The notes below the pieces were generated by a model. It was not told the DNA's origin, made no database searches, and worked only from the letters and a program-made list of their open reading frames with translations. A DNA stretch of 64,000 bases from Pseudomonadaceae bacterium SI-3. GTDB lineage: Bacteria; Pseudomonadota; Gammaproteobacteria; Pseudomonadales; Pseudomonadaceae. A program made the position numbers and the translations under genes. The stretch spans positions 3,534,001 through 3,598,000 of the forward strand of contig CP026511.1 in NCBI GenBank assembly GCA_004010935.1, in the 5' to 3' direction. The stretch's first letter is position 1; each line of letters opens with the position of its first letter. This document shows, one piece after another, positions 1-8,437 of the stretch.

Positions 1-1105
1 CGTGCTTGAGCCCGGCACTCTTGAGCAATTGACTGACATTGGTGCGGATTCGTTCGAGCAGGGGGTTGATCGCCGTTTCGAATACAGGACGCGTGAGTGT
101 GGCTTCGAGGCCGGATTCGATTCGCGCGAAGTCGATCAGGAAGCGTTCATGCTCGGTCAGTTCGATCTTGCCCTGCTCGACCTGCATCGCCAGCCAATGC
201 CCGGCGCGTTGCTCGATCAGGCTGAACAACCGGTCGATTCCAGTGGGGTCGACAATGTCGTAGCGCATGCTCTGCAATGCACGCAGCGAAGCTGGAGCGT
301 AGACCGCGTTAATCGTGTGCCAGGTGGCCAGATTGAGATGAGTGCTGGTGGGCATGGGTGCATCGCTTTTCATCCGGCTGCCGTAGCCGAACAGGGGCAT
401 TACCCCCTGCAAGCTGAGCTGCTTGTCGAAATCGGTACCGCCGATGTGCACGCCAGAGGTAGCAAGGATGTCGTCCTGACGGTCATCGATCTGCCGTCGC
501 TCCGGTGCCAGCCGCACCAGTGAAAAGTCAGAGGTACCGCCGCCGATGTCGACGATCAGCACGCGCTCTTCCCGCTCGATGCGCGACTCGTAGTCGAACG
601 CTGCGGCGATGGGTTCGTACTGGAAGGAGACGTCCTTGAAACCGATCTTGTTGGCCGCAGCGGCGAGTGTATTCGCCGCTTCCCTATCTGCATCCGGGTC
701 GTCGTCTACGAAAAACACCGGGCGGCCCAGCACCACCTCATCGAACGAGCGCCCGGCCTGCTCTTCAGCACGTTGTTTGAGGGTCCCGAGAAACAGCCCG
801 AGAATGTCCTTGAACGGCATGGCGCCGCCGAGCACGGTCGTCTCACTCTTGAGCAGCTTGGACCCGAGCAGGCTTTTCAGCGAGCGCATCAAACGCCCTT
901 CGTAGCCTTCCAGGTATTCGGCCAAGGCCAGGCGGCCATAGACCGGACGACGCTCTTCGGTGTTAAAGAACACCACCGAGGGCAAGGTTTGCTGATCGCC
1001 TTCCAGCACCAACAGCGGCTCGGCGTCAGGACGCCACCAACCGACGGTGGAATTGGAGGTACCGAAGTCGATGCCGCAGGCGCGGGCGGGGGACGGGTTA
1101 TGCAT
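1..1105 (-). CDS. Hsp70-family chaperone-like ATPase (YegD-type), 3' end outside window
   Basis: This gene runs off the left edge, so only the N-terminal 368 residues are present. The start is the ATG whose first base is 1105. Residues 11-19 read GIDFGTSNS, the phosphate-1 loop of the actin/Hsp70 ATPase fold. Residues near 184-193 read IVDIGGGTSD, the phosphate-2 loop. EPIAAAFDYE lies between them, as in DnaK relatives. The sequence fits the YegD subgroup, which is shorter than DnaK and normally lacks a canonical substrate-binding domain; I cannot see that part here. It is probably a cytoplasmic ATP-dependent chaperone-like protein with unknown clients. It lies 129 bases downstream of the MFS gene on the same strand. 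The family call is firm and the cellular role is not. Confidence 0.9.
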   Translation of the reverse strand, partial: MHNPSPARACGIDFGTSNSTVGWWRPDAEPLLVLEGDQQTLPSVVFFNTEERRPVYGRLALAEYLEGYEGRLMRSLKSLLGSKLLKSETTVLGGAMPFKDILGLFLGTLKQRAEEQAGRSFDEVVLGRPVFFVDDDPDADREAANTLAAAANKIGFKDVSFQYEPIAAAFDYESRIEREERVLIVDIGGGTSDFSLVRLAPERRQIDDRQDDILATSGVHIGGTDFDKQLSLQGVMPLFGYGSRMKSDAPMPTSTHLNLATWHTINAVYAPASLRALQSMRYDIVDPTGIDRLFSLIEQRAGHWLAMQVEQGKIELTEHERFLIDFARIESGLEATLTRPVFETAINPLLERIRTNVSQLLKSAGLKH

Positions 1106-1234
1106 GTGCGGTCCGGACTTCTAAAAACGGCCGCGCAGTTTATGCGAGCCCGTCAGCAAATGCAGGCCAATCGTCGGGCTGGCTCAACCAGGCAAACCAC
1201 TGCGGCAGTCGAGCGCCGCCGCAGTGGAGCGCCG

Positions 1235-2587
1235 TTAGGCGAGTGACGGCTCGGCAGCGGCCGCGGCAGCGGAGTCGGTCATGCCGTCCGTCATGCGCTT
1301 GGCGTCATGGCAGAAAGTGCGGGAGGCCTGGAACAGGAACACCATGGTGAGCAGCAGCGAGCCGGGGATCAGGTACATCGCACCGTGTAAACCTTCGGCG
1401 CGGAAGACTTCGCTCATCTCACTGGCACCTGCGGCAAGCATTGCCGACTCGGCAAAGTGGTCCGACAGAAGTCCCACCACCACCGTGCCCATGCCACCAC
1501 CAAGCAGATACAGACCGGCGAAGAACAGAGCCATGGCTGTGGCCCGCAGACGTGGTTCGACGACGTCCTGAATGGCTGTGTAAACGCAGGTGTAAAAGTT
1601 GTAGGAGAACAGCCAGCCGATACTGAAGACCGCGACGAACACGCCCACTTCAATCCGCCCGGCAAGCAACGCATACCCGGTCAGAGCGGTGGCGATAAGC
1701 ATGCTCACCGCGGCGAAGATCAGGCGGCCGCGGGCAAAGCGTTGATGGATCTTGTCTGCTACCCAACCGCCGAGGGTTAAACCGACCAAACCCGTCAAGC
1801 CGACGATCACCCCGGTGGCGATCGACGCCTCCACCAGCGGCACCGCGTGATAGCGCATCAGCAACGGCACCATGAAGGCGTTGCAGGCGTAGGTGGCGAA
1901 GTTGAACGCCAGCCCCGCCAGCACCAGCCACCAGAATGTGCGGATCGCGAACACCTTGCGAATCGGCTGCTCCACACGCGCCTGCGACACTTTCACCGTT
2001 TCCGCCGCGCCACGCTGGGGTTCCTTGACGAAAAAGATGAACAGCGCCAGCACCAGACCAGGCACTGCCGCAATGAAGAACGGTGCGCGCCAGCTACCGA
2101 AATATTCCACCATCGAGCCAATGGTGAAGAAGGCCAGCAGCAGACCCAGCGGCAGCCCTAGCATGAAGATACCCATGGCCCGAGCGCGTTTGTGCGCCGG
2201 AAACAGATCGCCAATCAGCGAATTGGCCGCAGGCGCATAGCTGGCCTCACCGATGCCGATGCCCATGCGCACCAGCAGAAAGGTCCAGAAATTCCAGGCC
2301 AGACCGTTTACAGCGGTCAGCCCGCTCCAGACAGTCAACCCCCAGCCCATGATCTTGCGCCGTGAGCCGATGTCGGCCATGCGGCCCAGTGGCACGCCGG
2401 CGATCGCATAGATGATGGTGAAAGCGGTGCCGATCAAGCCCAGCTGGAAATCGTTGAGATCCCACTCCAGGCGGATAGGCTCGGCAATGATTGCCGGGAT
2501 GGTGCGATCGAAAAAATTGAACAGGTTGGCCAGAAACAGCAGAAACAGGACGCGCCAGGCGTTCGCGGCTTGGGTGGATGGCTGCAT
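1235..2587 (-). CDS. MFS transporter, Spinster-like
   Basis: A 450-residue inner-membrane protein with about 12 hydrophobic segments. After the second segment it has the MFS loop motif GRMADIGSRR (residues about 68-77). Later it has GEASYAPAANSLIGDLFP, typical of the Spinster-like branch of major facilitator transporters. These are secondary carriers for organic anions or lipids, and the substrate cannot be read from sequence. The gene lies 126 bases downstream of the isomerase and dehydrogenase genes on the same strand. It could import the hydroxy-acid those enzymes use, but that link rests on neighbourhood only. The start is ATG at 2587 with a weak GAGAG upstream. Confidence 0.85.
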   Translation of the reverse strand: MQPSTQAANAWRVLFLLFLANLFNFFDRTIPAIIAEPIRLEWDLNDFQLGLIGTAFTIIYAIAGVPLGRMADIGSRRKIMGWGLTVWSGLTAVNGLAWNFWTFLLVRMGIGIGEASYAPAANSLIGDLFPAHKRARAMGIFMLGLPLGLLLAFFTIGSMVEYFGSWRAPFFIAAVPGLVLALFIFFVKEPQRGAAETVKVSQARVEQPIRKVFAIRTFWWLVLAGLAFNFATYACNAFMVPLLMRYHAVPLVEASIATGVIVGLTGLVGLTLGGWVADKIHQRFARGRLIFAAVSMLIATALTGYALLAGRIEVGVFVAVFSIGWLFSYNFYTCVYTAIQDVVEPRLRATAMALFFAGLYLLGGGMGTVVVGLLSDHFAESAMLAAGASEMSEVFRAEGLHGAMYLIPGSLLLTMVFLFQASRTFCHDAKRMTDGMTDSAAAAAAEPSLA

Positions 2588-2713
2588 GACGTCGCTCTCG
2601 ATTTATTGTTATGCGTCGGTCGTGTGCCGACCGATTCTCGGAACTGACTCTAGGGTTCTAACGTGCGTCTGTCTGTCACCATCACTTTCGCTGATGCCGG
2701 CCGATGCGACGGG

Positions 2714-3496
2714 TCAGCTCTGCCGCCAAGCCTCTAGCCAACCAAGGCTGTTTGAAGTGCCGGCGCTATCGGGACGGTATTCGGCCGCCAACCAGCCGGA
2801 ATAGCCCACTGCTTGCAACGCTTCGAGCAGCGGTCCGAACGCTATCGAACCCGTGCCGGGCGCACCGCGGCCGGGACAGTCAGCAAACTGCACATGACCT
2901 ATCCGCGATCCCAGAAGCCGGATACCCGCGGCGACGTCCAGCCCTTGACGGGCCATGTGATAAAGGTCCAGCTGAGCCTGGCAATTGGGATGGTCGACGC
3001 GCTCCAGCAGCGTTTGCAGATGCGCGGGTGTATTGATCAGAAAGCCGGGCATGTCGAGTGGATTGATCGCCTCGCACACCACTCGAACTCCAAGCAATGC
3101 GAACGCCTCGGCGCTTTTGCGCAGGTTGGCTATCAGGGTTTCCAAGGCTTGCTCGCGCGTGACACCTTCGGCCAGCCGGCCCGGCAAGACGTTGACGCAC
3201 AGTGGGCGCGTCATGGCCGCATAGGTCAGGCCTTCCTGAAGCGCCCCATCGAACTCAGCCTGCCGTGACGGCACCGCCACCAGCCCCGCACCGCCCAGCA
3301 TGAAATCGCCAGCCGGCAGGTTAATCAGCACCAGCGGCAGACCCGCACGCTCCAGCAACTCCTTTAGCTGCAGGGCAGGGAGCTCGTAGGGAAACTGGAT
3401 TTCTACGCCATCGAACCCGGCAATCCGAGCGGCCATGATGCGCTCGGCCAACGGCAGTTCGGTGAACAACATGGACAGGTTGGCTGCAATCTTCAT
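2714..3496 (-). CDS. Hydroxypyruvate isomerase-like TIM-barrel protein (Hyi/OtnI family)
   Basis: A 260-residue protein of the xylose-isomerase-like TIM-barrel superfamily. It shows the MKIAANLSMLF start and the AGFDGVEIQFPY strand of the hydroxypyruvate isomerase / 2-oxotetronate isomerase group. Metal-ligand regions are VVCEAIN (Glu), LDLYHM (Asp and His), HVQFAD and AAEYRP (Glu). Hyi interconverts hydroxypyruvate and tartronate semialdehyde, while OtnI acts on 2-oxotetronates; sequence alone does not separate them. Its start codon overlaps the stop of the dehydrogenase gene by four bases (3493-3496), so the two are translationally coupled. No glyoxylate carboligase, kinase or aldolase gene is nearby, so the pathway is open. 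It might process glyoxylate-derived C3 acids from purine breakdown. Confidence 0.82.
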   Translation of the reverse strand: MKIAANLSMLFTELPLAERIMAARIAGFDGVEIQFPYELPALQLKELLERAGLPLVLINLPAGDFMLGGAGLVAVPSRQAEFDGALQEGLTYAAMTRPLCVNVLPGRLAEGVTREQALETLIANLRKSAEAFALLGVRVVCEAINPLDMPGFLINTPAHLQTLLERVDHPNCQAQLDLYHMARQGLDVAAGIRLLGSRIGHVQFADCPGRGAPGTGSIAFGPLLEALQAVGYSGWLAAEYRPDSAGTSNSLGWLEAWRQS

Positions 3497-4380
3497 TGAT
3501 CTTGCTCCCGGAACATCCTGACCAGCGTGGACGGGTCATTTTCCAGCTCGCCCTGACTACCGTGCAGGCGCATCAGCTGTGCGGCGAGGCCGGTCATGGG
3601 CGTGGCTCCGCCTGCTTCACGAGAGACCTGCACGGCCGTGTCGAGGTCCTTGAGCAGGGTGCGAACGCGCCACTTCACCGGCTCGAACTCGCTGTGGGCC
3701 ATTTGCGGGGCGAGGATCTGCAGCGGTTTGGAATCGGCGAAACCGCCAGCCAGTGCCGACGCGATGAGAGTGGCGTCGACCCCGGCGCGTTCGGCCAAAG
3801 CCACCACTTCGGCGATGACCAATGCATTACAGGCGACGATCATCTGGTTACAGGCTTTGGTCACCTGGCCGGCGCCGACATCGCCCATGTGGGTCAACCG
3901 CTGGCCGAGGTGTGCCAACACGGGCCGAACCCGCTCGACATCCTCGCCGCGTCCGCCTGCCATGATTGCCAGGCTGCCCGTCTCGGCACCCGCCGTACCG
4001 CCGGATACCGGTGCATCGACCCAGCGCATGCCGCTCCGGGATTCGAGTTCGGCGGCCATGGCGCGCGTGGCCGTTGGCTCCAGACTGGAATGATCGACCA
4101 GCAATTGGCCCGTTTTTGCTCCCTCGACGATACCACCCGAACCAAACACCACCTCACGTACCACCGCGGTGTCTGCCAGACAAAGCAGCACCATGTCTGC
4201 GTCACTGCACAGGTCGGCCGGATTGCTGGCCTGTCGCGCGCCGGCCTCTATTAGGGGGGCGCACTTTTCGGGGGAACGGTTCCAGACCGTCAATCGATAA
4301 CCGGCAGCGAGCAGCCGGCGGCACATTGGCAGGCCCATCAGGCCGATGCCGGCAAAAGCGATCGTTGGCAAATCAGACAT
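3493..4380 (-). CDS. NAD(P)-dependent beta-hydroxyacid dehydrogenase (tartronate semialdehyde reductase / threonate dehydrogenase type)
   Basis: A 295-residue member of the 3-hydroxyisobutyrate dehydrogenase family. The Rossmann motif GIGLMGLPMCRRLL lies at residues about 11-24. The substrate-binding motif DAPVSGGTAGAETG is near residues 121-134. The catalytic-lysine helix KACNQMIVACN is near residues 173-183. These enzymes reduce tartronate semialdehyde to glycerate or oxidise related hydroxyacids with NAD(P). It is the first gene of the minus-strand pair with the hydroxypyruvate-isomerase-like gene, with an ATGA overlap. GlxR-type activity fits that partner. LtnD-type threonate oxidation is the alternative, but the usual kinase and aldolase are absent here. 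Confidence 0.85.
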   Translation of the reverse strand: MSDLPTIAFAGIGLMGLPMCRRLLAAGYRLTVWNRSPEKCAPLIEAGARQASNPADLCSDADMVLLCLADTAVVREVVFGSGGIVEGAKTGQLLVDHSSLEPTATRAMAAELESRSGMRWVDAPVSGGTAGAETGSLAIMAGGRGEDVERVRPVLAHLGQRLTHMGDVGAGQVTKACNQMIVACNALVIAEVVALAERAGVDATLIASALAGGFADSKPLQILAPQMAHSEFEPVKWRVRTLLKDLDTAVQVSREAGGATPMTGLAAQLMRLHGSQGELENDPSTLVRMFREQDQ

Positions 4381-4448
4381 ACGGGTGGTTCCTGTAAAAC
4401 CGGGCCCGGGATTCTAGCGCCGCTCTGGCGCCGATGGCCAAGCCGGCC

Positions 4449-4772
4449 TCAAAGCAGCTCCCCATTGTCCCACAAACGCACCAGCTCCCCAGGCGCTTGC
4501 TCTTCGGGGACTTGCAGCAGCATCTCGCCGTCATGCTCGTTTTCGCGGTAATGAAGCTCGATCTGGTAGTAACGACGATCGCCCTGCCCAGCGTCAGCAC
4601 TCGCCAACGGAAGGCAGCCTTCCAGCACGGAGCAAATCTGGCCGCGTTGGCGTTCGTCACAGCTGGCGAAATCGATCTCACGCGGCCGAGAGAGTGCCTG
4701 CATCGCGGCGAACCCGCCCTGCCGCGAGAGGCGAACGGTTGCTTCTTTGCCCAGCGGTGGTAGCTGTTTCAT
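4449..4772 (-). CDS. Emfourin-like protealysin inhibitor
   Basis: A small acidic protein of 107 residues starting MKQLPPLGKEATVRLSRQGG. The ATG at 4772 was chosen over an upstream in-frame start because GAGGAG stands about six bases before it and the upstream residues look non-coding. The sequence has the emfourin character: an N-terminal VRLSRQGGFAA strand, then a YQIELHYRENEHDGEMLLQVPE stretch. Emfourins are reported protein inhibitors encoded beside protealysin-like M4 metalloproteases. Here the gene follows the M4 protease gene by 23 bases on the same strand, which is the key support. It most likely stays in the cytoplasm, since no signal peptide is seen, and blocks the protease before export. 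Confidence 0.8.
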   Translation of the reverse strand: MKQLPPLGKEATVRLSRQGGFAAMQALSRPREIDFASCDERQRGQICSVLEGCLPLASADAGQGDRRYYQIELHYRENEHDGEMLLQVPEEQAPGELVRLWDNGELL

Positions 4773-4795
4773 GACGTCTCCTCGTTGGGGCCTGT

Positions 4796-5854
4796 TTACG
4801 GCACAAGGACACCGACATCTGTCCATGCCTGCCTTACCGCCTGAACCTCGCTACTGCCGACATCGAAGCGGATCACCGCGTTATCGAGCGTCAACCCAGC
4901 GAACGCGACGAAATCCGCATCCTTGGCCAAACGCTGATCACAGAGGGTGTCATACCAGATGCGCCCAGCCTTCTCCCAGGCATAACCACCAAGCGCCCGA
5001 GCGGCGAGATAGAACGCGCGATTGGGGATGCCGGAGTTCAAGTGAACACCACCATTGTCGTCACGGGTGTCGATAAAGTCGCGCATATGCGCAGGCTGCG
5101 GGTCCTTGCCCAGCAGCGGATCGTCATAGGCGCTGCCGGGGTTGGCCATCGAGCGCAGTGCCGAGCCGCTCACCTTGTCGGTCAGCAACTCGGCGCCGAT
5201 CAACCAATCGGCCTGGTCCGCTGCCTGCTTGAGGCTGAACTGTTTCACCAACACGCCGAACACGTCAGATAGCGATTCATTCAGGGCACCGGACTGATCG
5301 GAGTACAGCAGCCCGGCCTCGCTTTCGATGACGCCATGAGTCAGCTCGTGCGCCACGACATCCAGAGATCGCGTGAAGCGATTGAAGATCTCGCCGTCAC
5401 CATCGCCGAAGACCATCTGCGCGCCGTTCCAAAAGGCATTCTCGTAGCCGACCCCGTAGTGCACCGTGCCGATCAGCGGGAAACCATGATTGTCGATCGA
5501 GTCGCGCCCGAACACCTGCCAGAAGCATTCGTGGGCCTTGCCGAGTGCATCGTAGGCCTCGTCGACCGCTGCATCGCCGACCGGCGGCTGTCCCTCGATT
5601 CTTGCCAGCATCCCAGGCAGCAACATCTGCTGCCCTGCATCGTGAATGCTGCGTCGCGGTTCGCCCGGCAGGTCTCGTTCAGGCAACACGCTGACGATTG
5701 GCTGACGGTTGGGTGGCCCGGGGTTGGGCAGCAGATGATGAATATGGGACAGGGTGTCGAGCGCTCGCTCGCGCTGTGGGGCGGAGCCGTGCTCAATTAT
5801 CCGGCTGAGTACGTAAGGCGGAATGAAGCCGTGGCGCATGGTTGAGTAATGCAT
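4796..5854 (-). CDS. Protealysin-like M4 metalloprotease
   Basis: A 352-residue thermolysin-family zinc protease. HELTH (residues about 169-173) supplies two zinc His ligands and the catalytic Glu. NESLSD (about 192-197) supplies the third ligand. GVHLNSGIPNRAF carries the transition-state His. The N-terminal stretch is short, has no signal peptide, and carries PPYVL near residue 12, the motif typical of protealysin-type propeptides. The ATG at 5854 has AGGGG upstream and is preferred to an earlier in-frame start. Protealysins self-process in the cytoplasm and can appear outside without a Sec signal. The emfourin-like gene follows after 23 bases, giving a protease-inhibitor operon. Confidence 0.92.
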   Translation of the reverse strand: MHYSTMRHGFIPPYVLSRIIEHGSAPQRERALDTLSHIHHLLPNPGPPNRQPIVSVLPERDLPGEPRRSIHDAGQQMLLPGMLARIEGQPPVGDAAVDEAYDALGKAHECFWQVFGRDSIDNHGFPLIGTVHYGVGYENAFWNGAQMVFGDGDGEIFNRFTRSLDVVAHELTHGVIESEAGLLYSDQSGALNESLSDVFGVLVKQFSLKQAADQADWLIGAELLTDKVSGSALRSMANPGSAYDDPLLGKDPQPAHMRDFIDTRDDNGGVHLNSGIPNRAFYLAARALGGYAWEKAGRIWYDTLCDQRLAKDADFVAFAGLTLDNAVIRFDVGSSEVQAVRQAWTDVGVLVP

Positions 5855-6022
5855 GGGTTCCCCTTCAGCCAGCTCGCTTGCAAGGCATCCACGCACGTTG
5901 ATCCGATTAAGGCGCAGCGTTGTCGTGCCGGCTGTTTTCGATGTCTGCTTTCAGCAGGCTAGAGCAAAAGCCCAAGTCGGCAAGCCGCAAATGGGGTGCT
6001 TTGATTTGGGGAGCGCGGGGAT

Positions 6023-6355
6023 TCAGCCAGTGATCGAGCCGTCGTTGGCGGCAAGATGCACCTTAGCGGTCGCACTGCTGCGGTTGAGCGCTTCGATAGC
6101 CTGGTCGAGCTGCTTGACGCAGAGGTCTACGGCCATTTGGCGCAAAGACTCTGGCCACTCATGGTCGGTAACCGGTTCGATCATATCCAGGATGTCGGTA
6201 TAGCCGACGAGCATCCCATGCTTCACCTTTAGGGTTTCGCCAGCTGAAAGAACTGTGAGCGGGTCTCGCGAGGTGATTACCGCCCCCGCGTCGAGCAGTC
6301 CGTCGATGTGTTTACGCAGGGCATGGAGTGCGCGCTTGTCCCGGGTCGAATCCAT
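6023..6355 (-). CDS. Small protein of unknown function, copy A of a tandem paralogue triad
   Basis: A 110-residue protein without recognised domain, signal peptide or membrane segment. It begins MDSTRDKRALHALRKHIDGL and contains GAVITSRDPLTVL, HGMLVGY and EWPESLRQMAVDLCVKQLDQAIE. Over about 85 residues it is clearly related to the protein at 6871-7197, sharing LHALRKHID.LL..GAVIT.RDPL, HGML and EWPESLR.MA.DLC..QLD.AI. It is more distantly related to the one at 6492-6827. The conserved N-terminal basic helix and C-terminal amphipathic helix suggest a small cytoplasmic protein, possibly regulatory. A perfect TGTGA-N6-TCACA palindrome lies 43-58 bases before its start. Function unknown. Confidence 0.72.
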   Translation of the reverse strand: MDSTRDKRALHALRKHIDGLLDAGAVITSRDPLTVLSAGETLKVKHGMLVGYTDILDMIEPVTDHEWPESLRQMAVDLCVKQLDQAIEALNRSSATAKVHLAANDGSITG

Positions 6356-6397
6356 ATCAAAAAGACATCATCCATAAAGGCGGCGGATTCTACTAAA

Positions 6398-6413
6398 TGT
6401 GACAAGCATCACA
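6398..6413. promoter_or_regulatory. CRP/Vfr-type binding site
   Basis: TGTGACAAGCATCACA matches the CRP/Vfr consensus TGTGA-N6-TCACA at all ten defined positions. It is centred about 50 bases before the start codon of the small gene at 6355. In Pseudomonas the expected ligand is Vfr. The match is direct; binding is inferred. Confidence 0.6.
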
Positions 6414-6491
6414 ATGTAATTTCGAATCTGCCGCACCGACCTTGCGTTATGGACTCGCCCCAGAGTCACTCTGTGGGGGCAGCGTTATGCG

Positions 6492-6827
6492 TTAGCGCTT
6501 CGAAATGCTATGCATCATGGGGCTTCTCTTCGGTTCGCCAGAGGTACCGAAGTCATCCTGACGAGTATCAACAAGCTGACCCAGGCAAATCTCGACAGCG
6601 ACGTGCCGTGATTCTGAGCACGGCCAAACATGCCTGGCGATGACGGCAACCAAGCTCCGAATGCCGGTCTCATTGAAGAGCCGCCCATTACGCACCGTGA
6701 GTGTGCACTCGTGAAAATCGATGGTGATCGGACAGCGCCCGGTCAGGCCTGCTCCGGCGCTGATCAGATAATCGATGTGCCGGCGCAACGTATGGTTTTC
6801 ACGACGTTCGGAGCGCATGGCGGTCAT
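6492..6827 (-). CDS. Small protein of unknown function, diverged copy B of the triad
   Basis: The frame is open further upstream, but similarity to its neighbours begins at RSERRENHTLRRHIDYL, so I place the start at the ATG at 6827 (111 residues); ATG 6818 is also possible. It shares with copies A and C the pattern LR.HID.LI.AGA..T.R.P, then TVRNGRLF, then WP.S.R..AV.IC.GQLV. Many positions conserved between A and C are changed, so it has diverged further or is decaying. No good ribosome binding site precedes either ATG. An earlier start at 6905 would overlap copy C and has GGAG almost touching the ATG. Function unknown. Confidence 0.55.
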   Translation of the reverse strand: MTAMRSERRENHTLRRHIDYLISAGAGLTGRCPITIDFHECTLTVRNGRLFNETGIRSLVAVIARHVWPCSESRHVAVEICLGQLVDTRQDDFGTSGEPKRSPMMHSISKR

Positions 6828-6870
6828 CTGCCGGCCCGGGTGTGCATCACCGCTAGCTGATCGTCCTGCA

Positions 6871-7197
6871 TTAGCACGCTTGGCCTTGCTTGACCGAAGC
6901 GCCATTCTCCGGATTTTTTTCAAGCTCGTTGTCAATAGCCTCGTCGAGCTGACGGCAGCAGAGGTCAGCAGCCATCTCGCGCAATGACTCCGGCCATTCA
7001 CCGTCAGTGGTCGGCTCGATCAGTGCGAGCGATTTGTAGTAACTGATGAGCATGCCGTGCTCGACCCGCAGGACCTGACTGCCATCGAGCAGGATTAACG
7101 GATCCCGCTGGGTAATAACGGCGCCGCTCGCCAAGAGCGCATCGATGTGTTTTCGCAGCGCATGAAGCTTCCGCTTATCTTCTCTGAAATCACTCAT
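6871..7197 (-). CDS. Small protein of unknown function, copy C of the triad
   Basis: A 108-residue soluble protein beginning MSDFREDKRKLHALRKHIDAL. It shares with copy A the motifs GAVITQRDPLILL, VEHGMLISY and EWPESLREMAADLC..QLDEAID over its whole core. No known domain, transmembrane segment or signal peptide was recognised. It is the promoter-proximal copy of the minus-strand set. Its C-terminal tail (KNPENGASVKQGQAC) differs from that of copy A and ends in Cys. It probably arose by local duplication. Function unknown. Confidence 0.7.
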   Translation of the reverse strand: MSDFREDKRKLHALRKHIDALLASGAVITQRDPLILLDGSQVLRVEHGMLISYYKSLALIEPTTDGEWPESLREMAADLCCRQLDEAIDNELEKNPENGASVKQGQAC

Positions 7198-7477
7198 GCC
7201 GCAACCCTCGTCCTTGAAGGCCCGAGATTCTAGTCAAACATTGATGGCACTTAAATATCTAAATGCCACTACAGCCATCATTCGCCGCTCTGAGCTGAGC
7301 ATCATTTGATCCATGTCATTCCCACCTGCGCCTACGCAGGGGGCTGGCACAGTACATGTTGGTTCCCGGCCGGATAGACAGCGCACCAAACTTGCCACAC
7401 CCCGCCGTTTACCTCCGTTTCGCCAAGCGGCAGCGCCATCTCGGCCAGACGCTTGCGTTGACGCAGCCTTCTACCTC

Positions 7478-7483
7478 TATAAT
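7478..7483 (+). promoter_or_regulatory. Likely -10 promoter element for the oxyanion-type ABC importer
   Basis: A perfect TATAAT lies 38 bases before the ATG of the substrate-binding gene at 7521. A TTGCGT about 19 bases upstream could act as a weak -35. The rest of the 7198-7520 gap shows no other gene or element I can support. Confidence 0.45.
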
Positions 7484-7520
7484 CCGCGCGCTTTTTCCGC
7501 TATTGAACCGGAGAACCACA

Positions 7521-8372
7521 ATGCTGAAGCGCACCCTGGCAGCCGTCACCGGCCTTGCCCTCTCGTTGTCTATTGCCACCACCCATGCCGCCGACGTACT
7601 TCGCGTATCGGCCATCCCCGACGAAGCCCCGACTGAGCTGATTCGCAAGTTCGAACCGCTGGGCCAATACCTCGAAAAAGAACTGGGCATGCCGGTGAAA
7701 TTCACGCCGGTCTCCGATTACGCGGCAGTTGTCGAAGCACTTGCTTCCGACCGCCTCGACCTGGCCTGGCTCGGCGGTTTCACCTTCGTCCAGACTCGCC
7801 TGAAAACGGGCGATGCGATCCCGCTCGTACAGCGTGAGCAGGACGAGAAATTCACCAGCAAATTCATCACTGCCGATCCCGAGGTTAAAACGCTGCAGGA
7901 CCTCAAGGGCAAGACCTTTGCGTTTGGCTCCGTGTCCTCGACCTCCGGCAGCCTGATGCCGCGCTACTTCATGATCAAGGACGGCATCGACCCCGAGCAG
8001 TTCTTCAAGCGCATCGCCTATTCCGGCGCCCACGACGCCACGGCCGCCTGGGTTCAGGCTGGCAAGGCCGACGGTGGCGTACTCAATGCCTCGGTTTGGG
8101 ACAAGCTGGTCGCGGCTGGCAAGGTCGACACTGACAAGGTGCGGGTGATCTCAACCACGCCGCCCTATTACGACTACAACTGGACCGTACGCGGCAACCT
8201 GGAGCCGGCGCTGGCCGAGAAGATCAAAAACGCGTTTCTCAAACTCGACCCGAAGAACCCGGAACACAAGAAGATTCTTGATCTTCAGGCCGCAACACGC
8301 TTCATCGAAACGCGCCCGGAAAATTACGAAGGCATCGAGGAAGCCGCGCGCGCCGCTGGCCTGTTGAAGTGA
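7521..8372 (+). CDS. ABC importer substrate-binding protein, phosphonate/phosphite/putative selenate type
   Basis: A 283-residue periplasmic protein. The ATG at 7521 opens a clear Sec signal peptide (MLKRTLAAVTGLALSLSIATTHA) and an earlier in-frame start would not. The mature part has the PhnD-like fold signatures LRVSAIPDEAPTEL, DYAAVVEALASDRLDLAWLGG and FGSVSSTSGSLMPRYFM, the last being the anion-binding loop. Pseudomonas proteins of this subgroup are often named putative selenate transporters and are related to phosphite and phosphonate binders, so an oxyanion is likely but not fixed. ATPase and two permease genes follow directly in one operon (8438-10889). Confidence 0.85.
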   Translation: MLKRTLAAVTGLALSLSIATTHAADVLRVSAIPDEAPTELIRKFEPLGQYLEKELGMPVKFTPVSDYAAVVEALASDRLDLAWLGGFTFVQTRLKTGDAIPLVQREQDEKFTSKFITADPEVKTLQDLKGKTFAFGSVSSTSGSLMPRYFMIKDGIDPEQFFKRIAYSGAHDATAAWVQAGKADGGVLNASVWDKLVAAGKVDTDKVRVISTTPPYYDYNWTVRGNLEPALAEKIKNAFLKLDPKNPEHKKILDLQAATRFIETRPENYEGIEEAARAAGLLK

Positions 8373-8437
8373 GTTCTGCCAGTCGGTCCGCTGCAACTCT
8401 GCGGACCGCTCGGGCAGTACCAAGCGAGCACGCTTGA

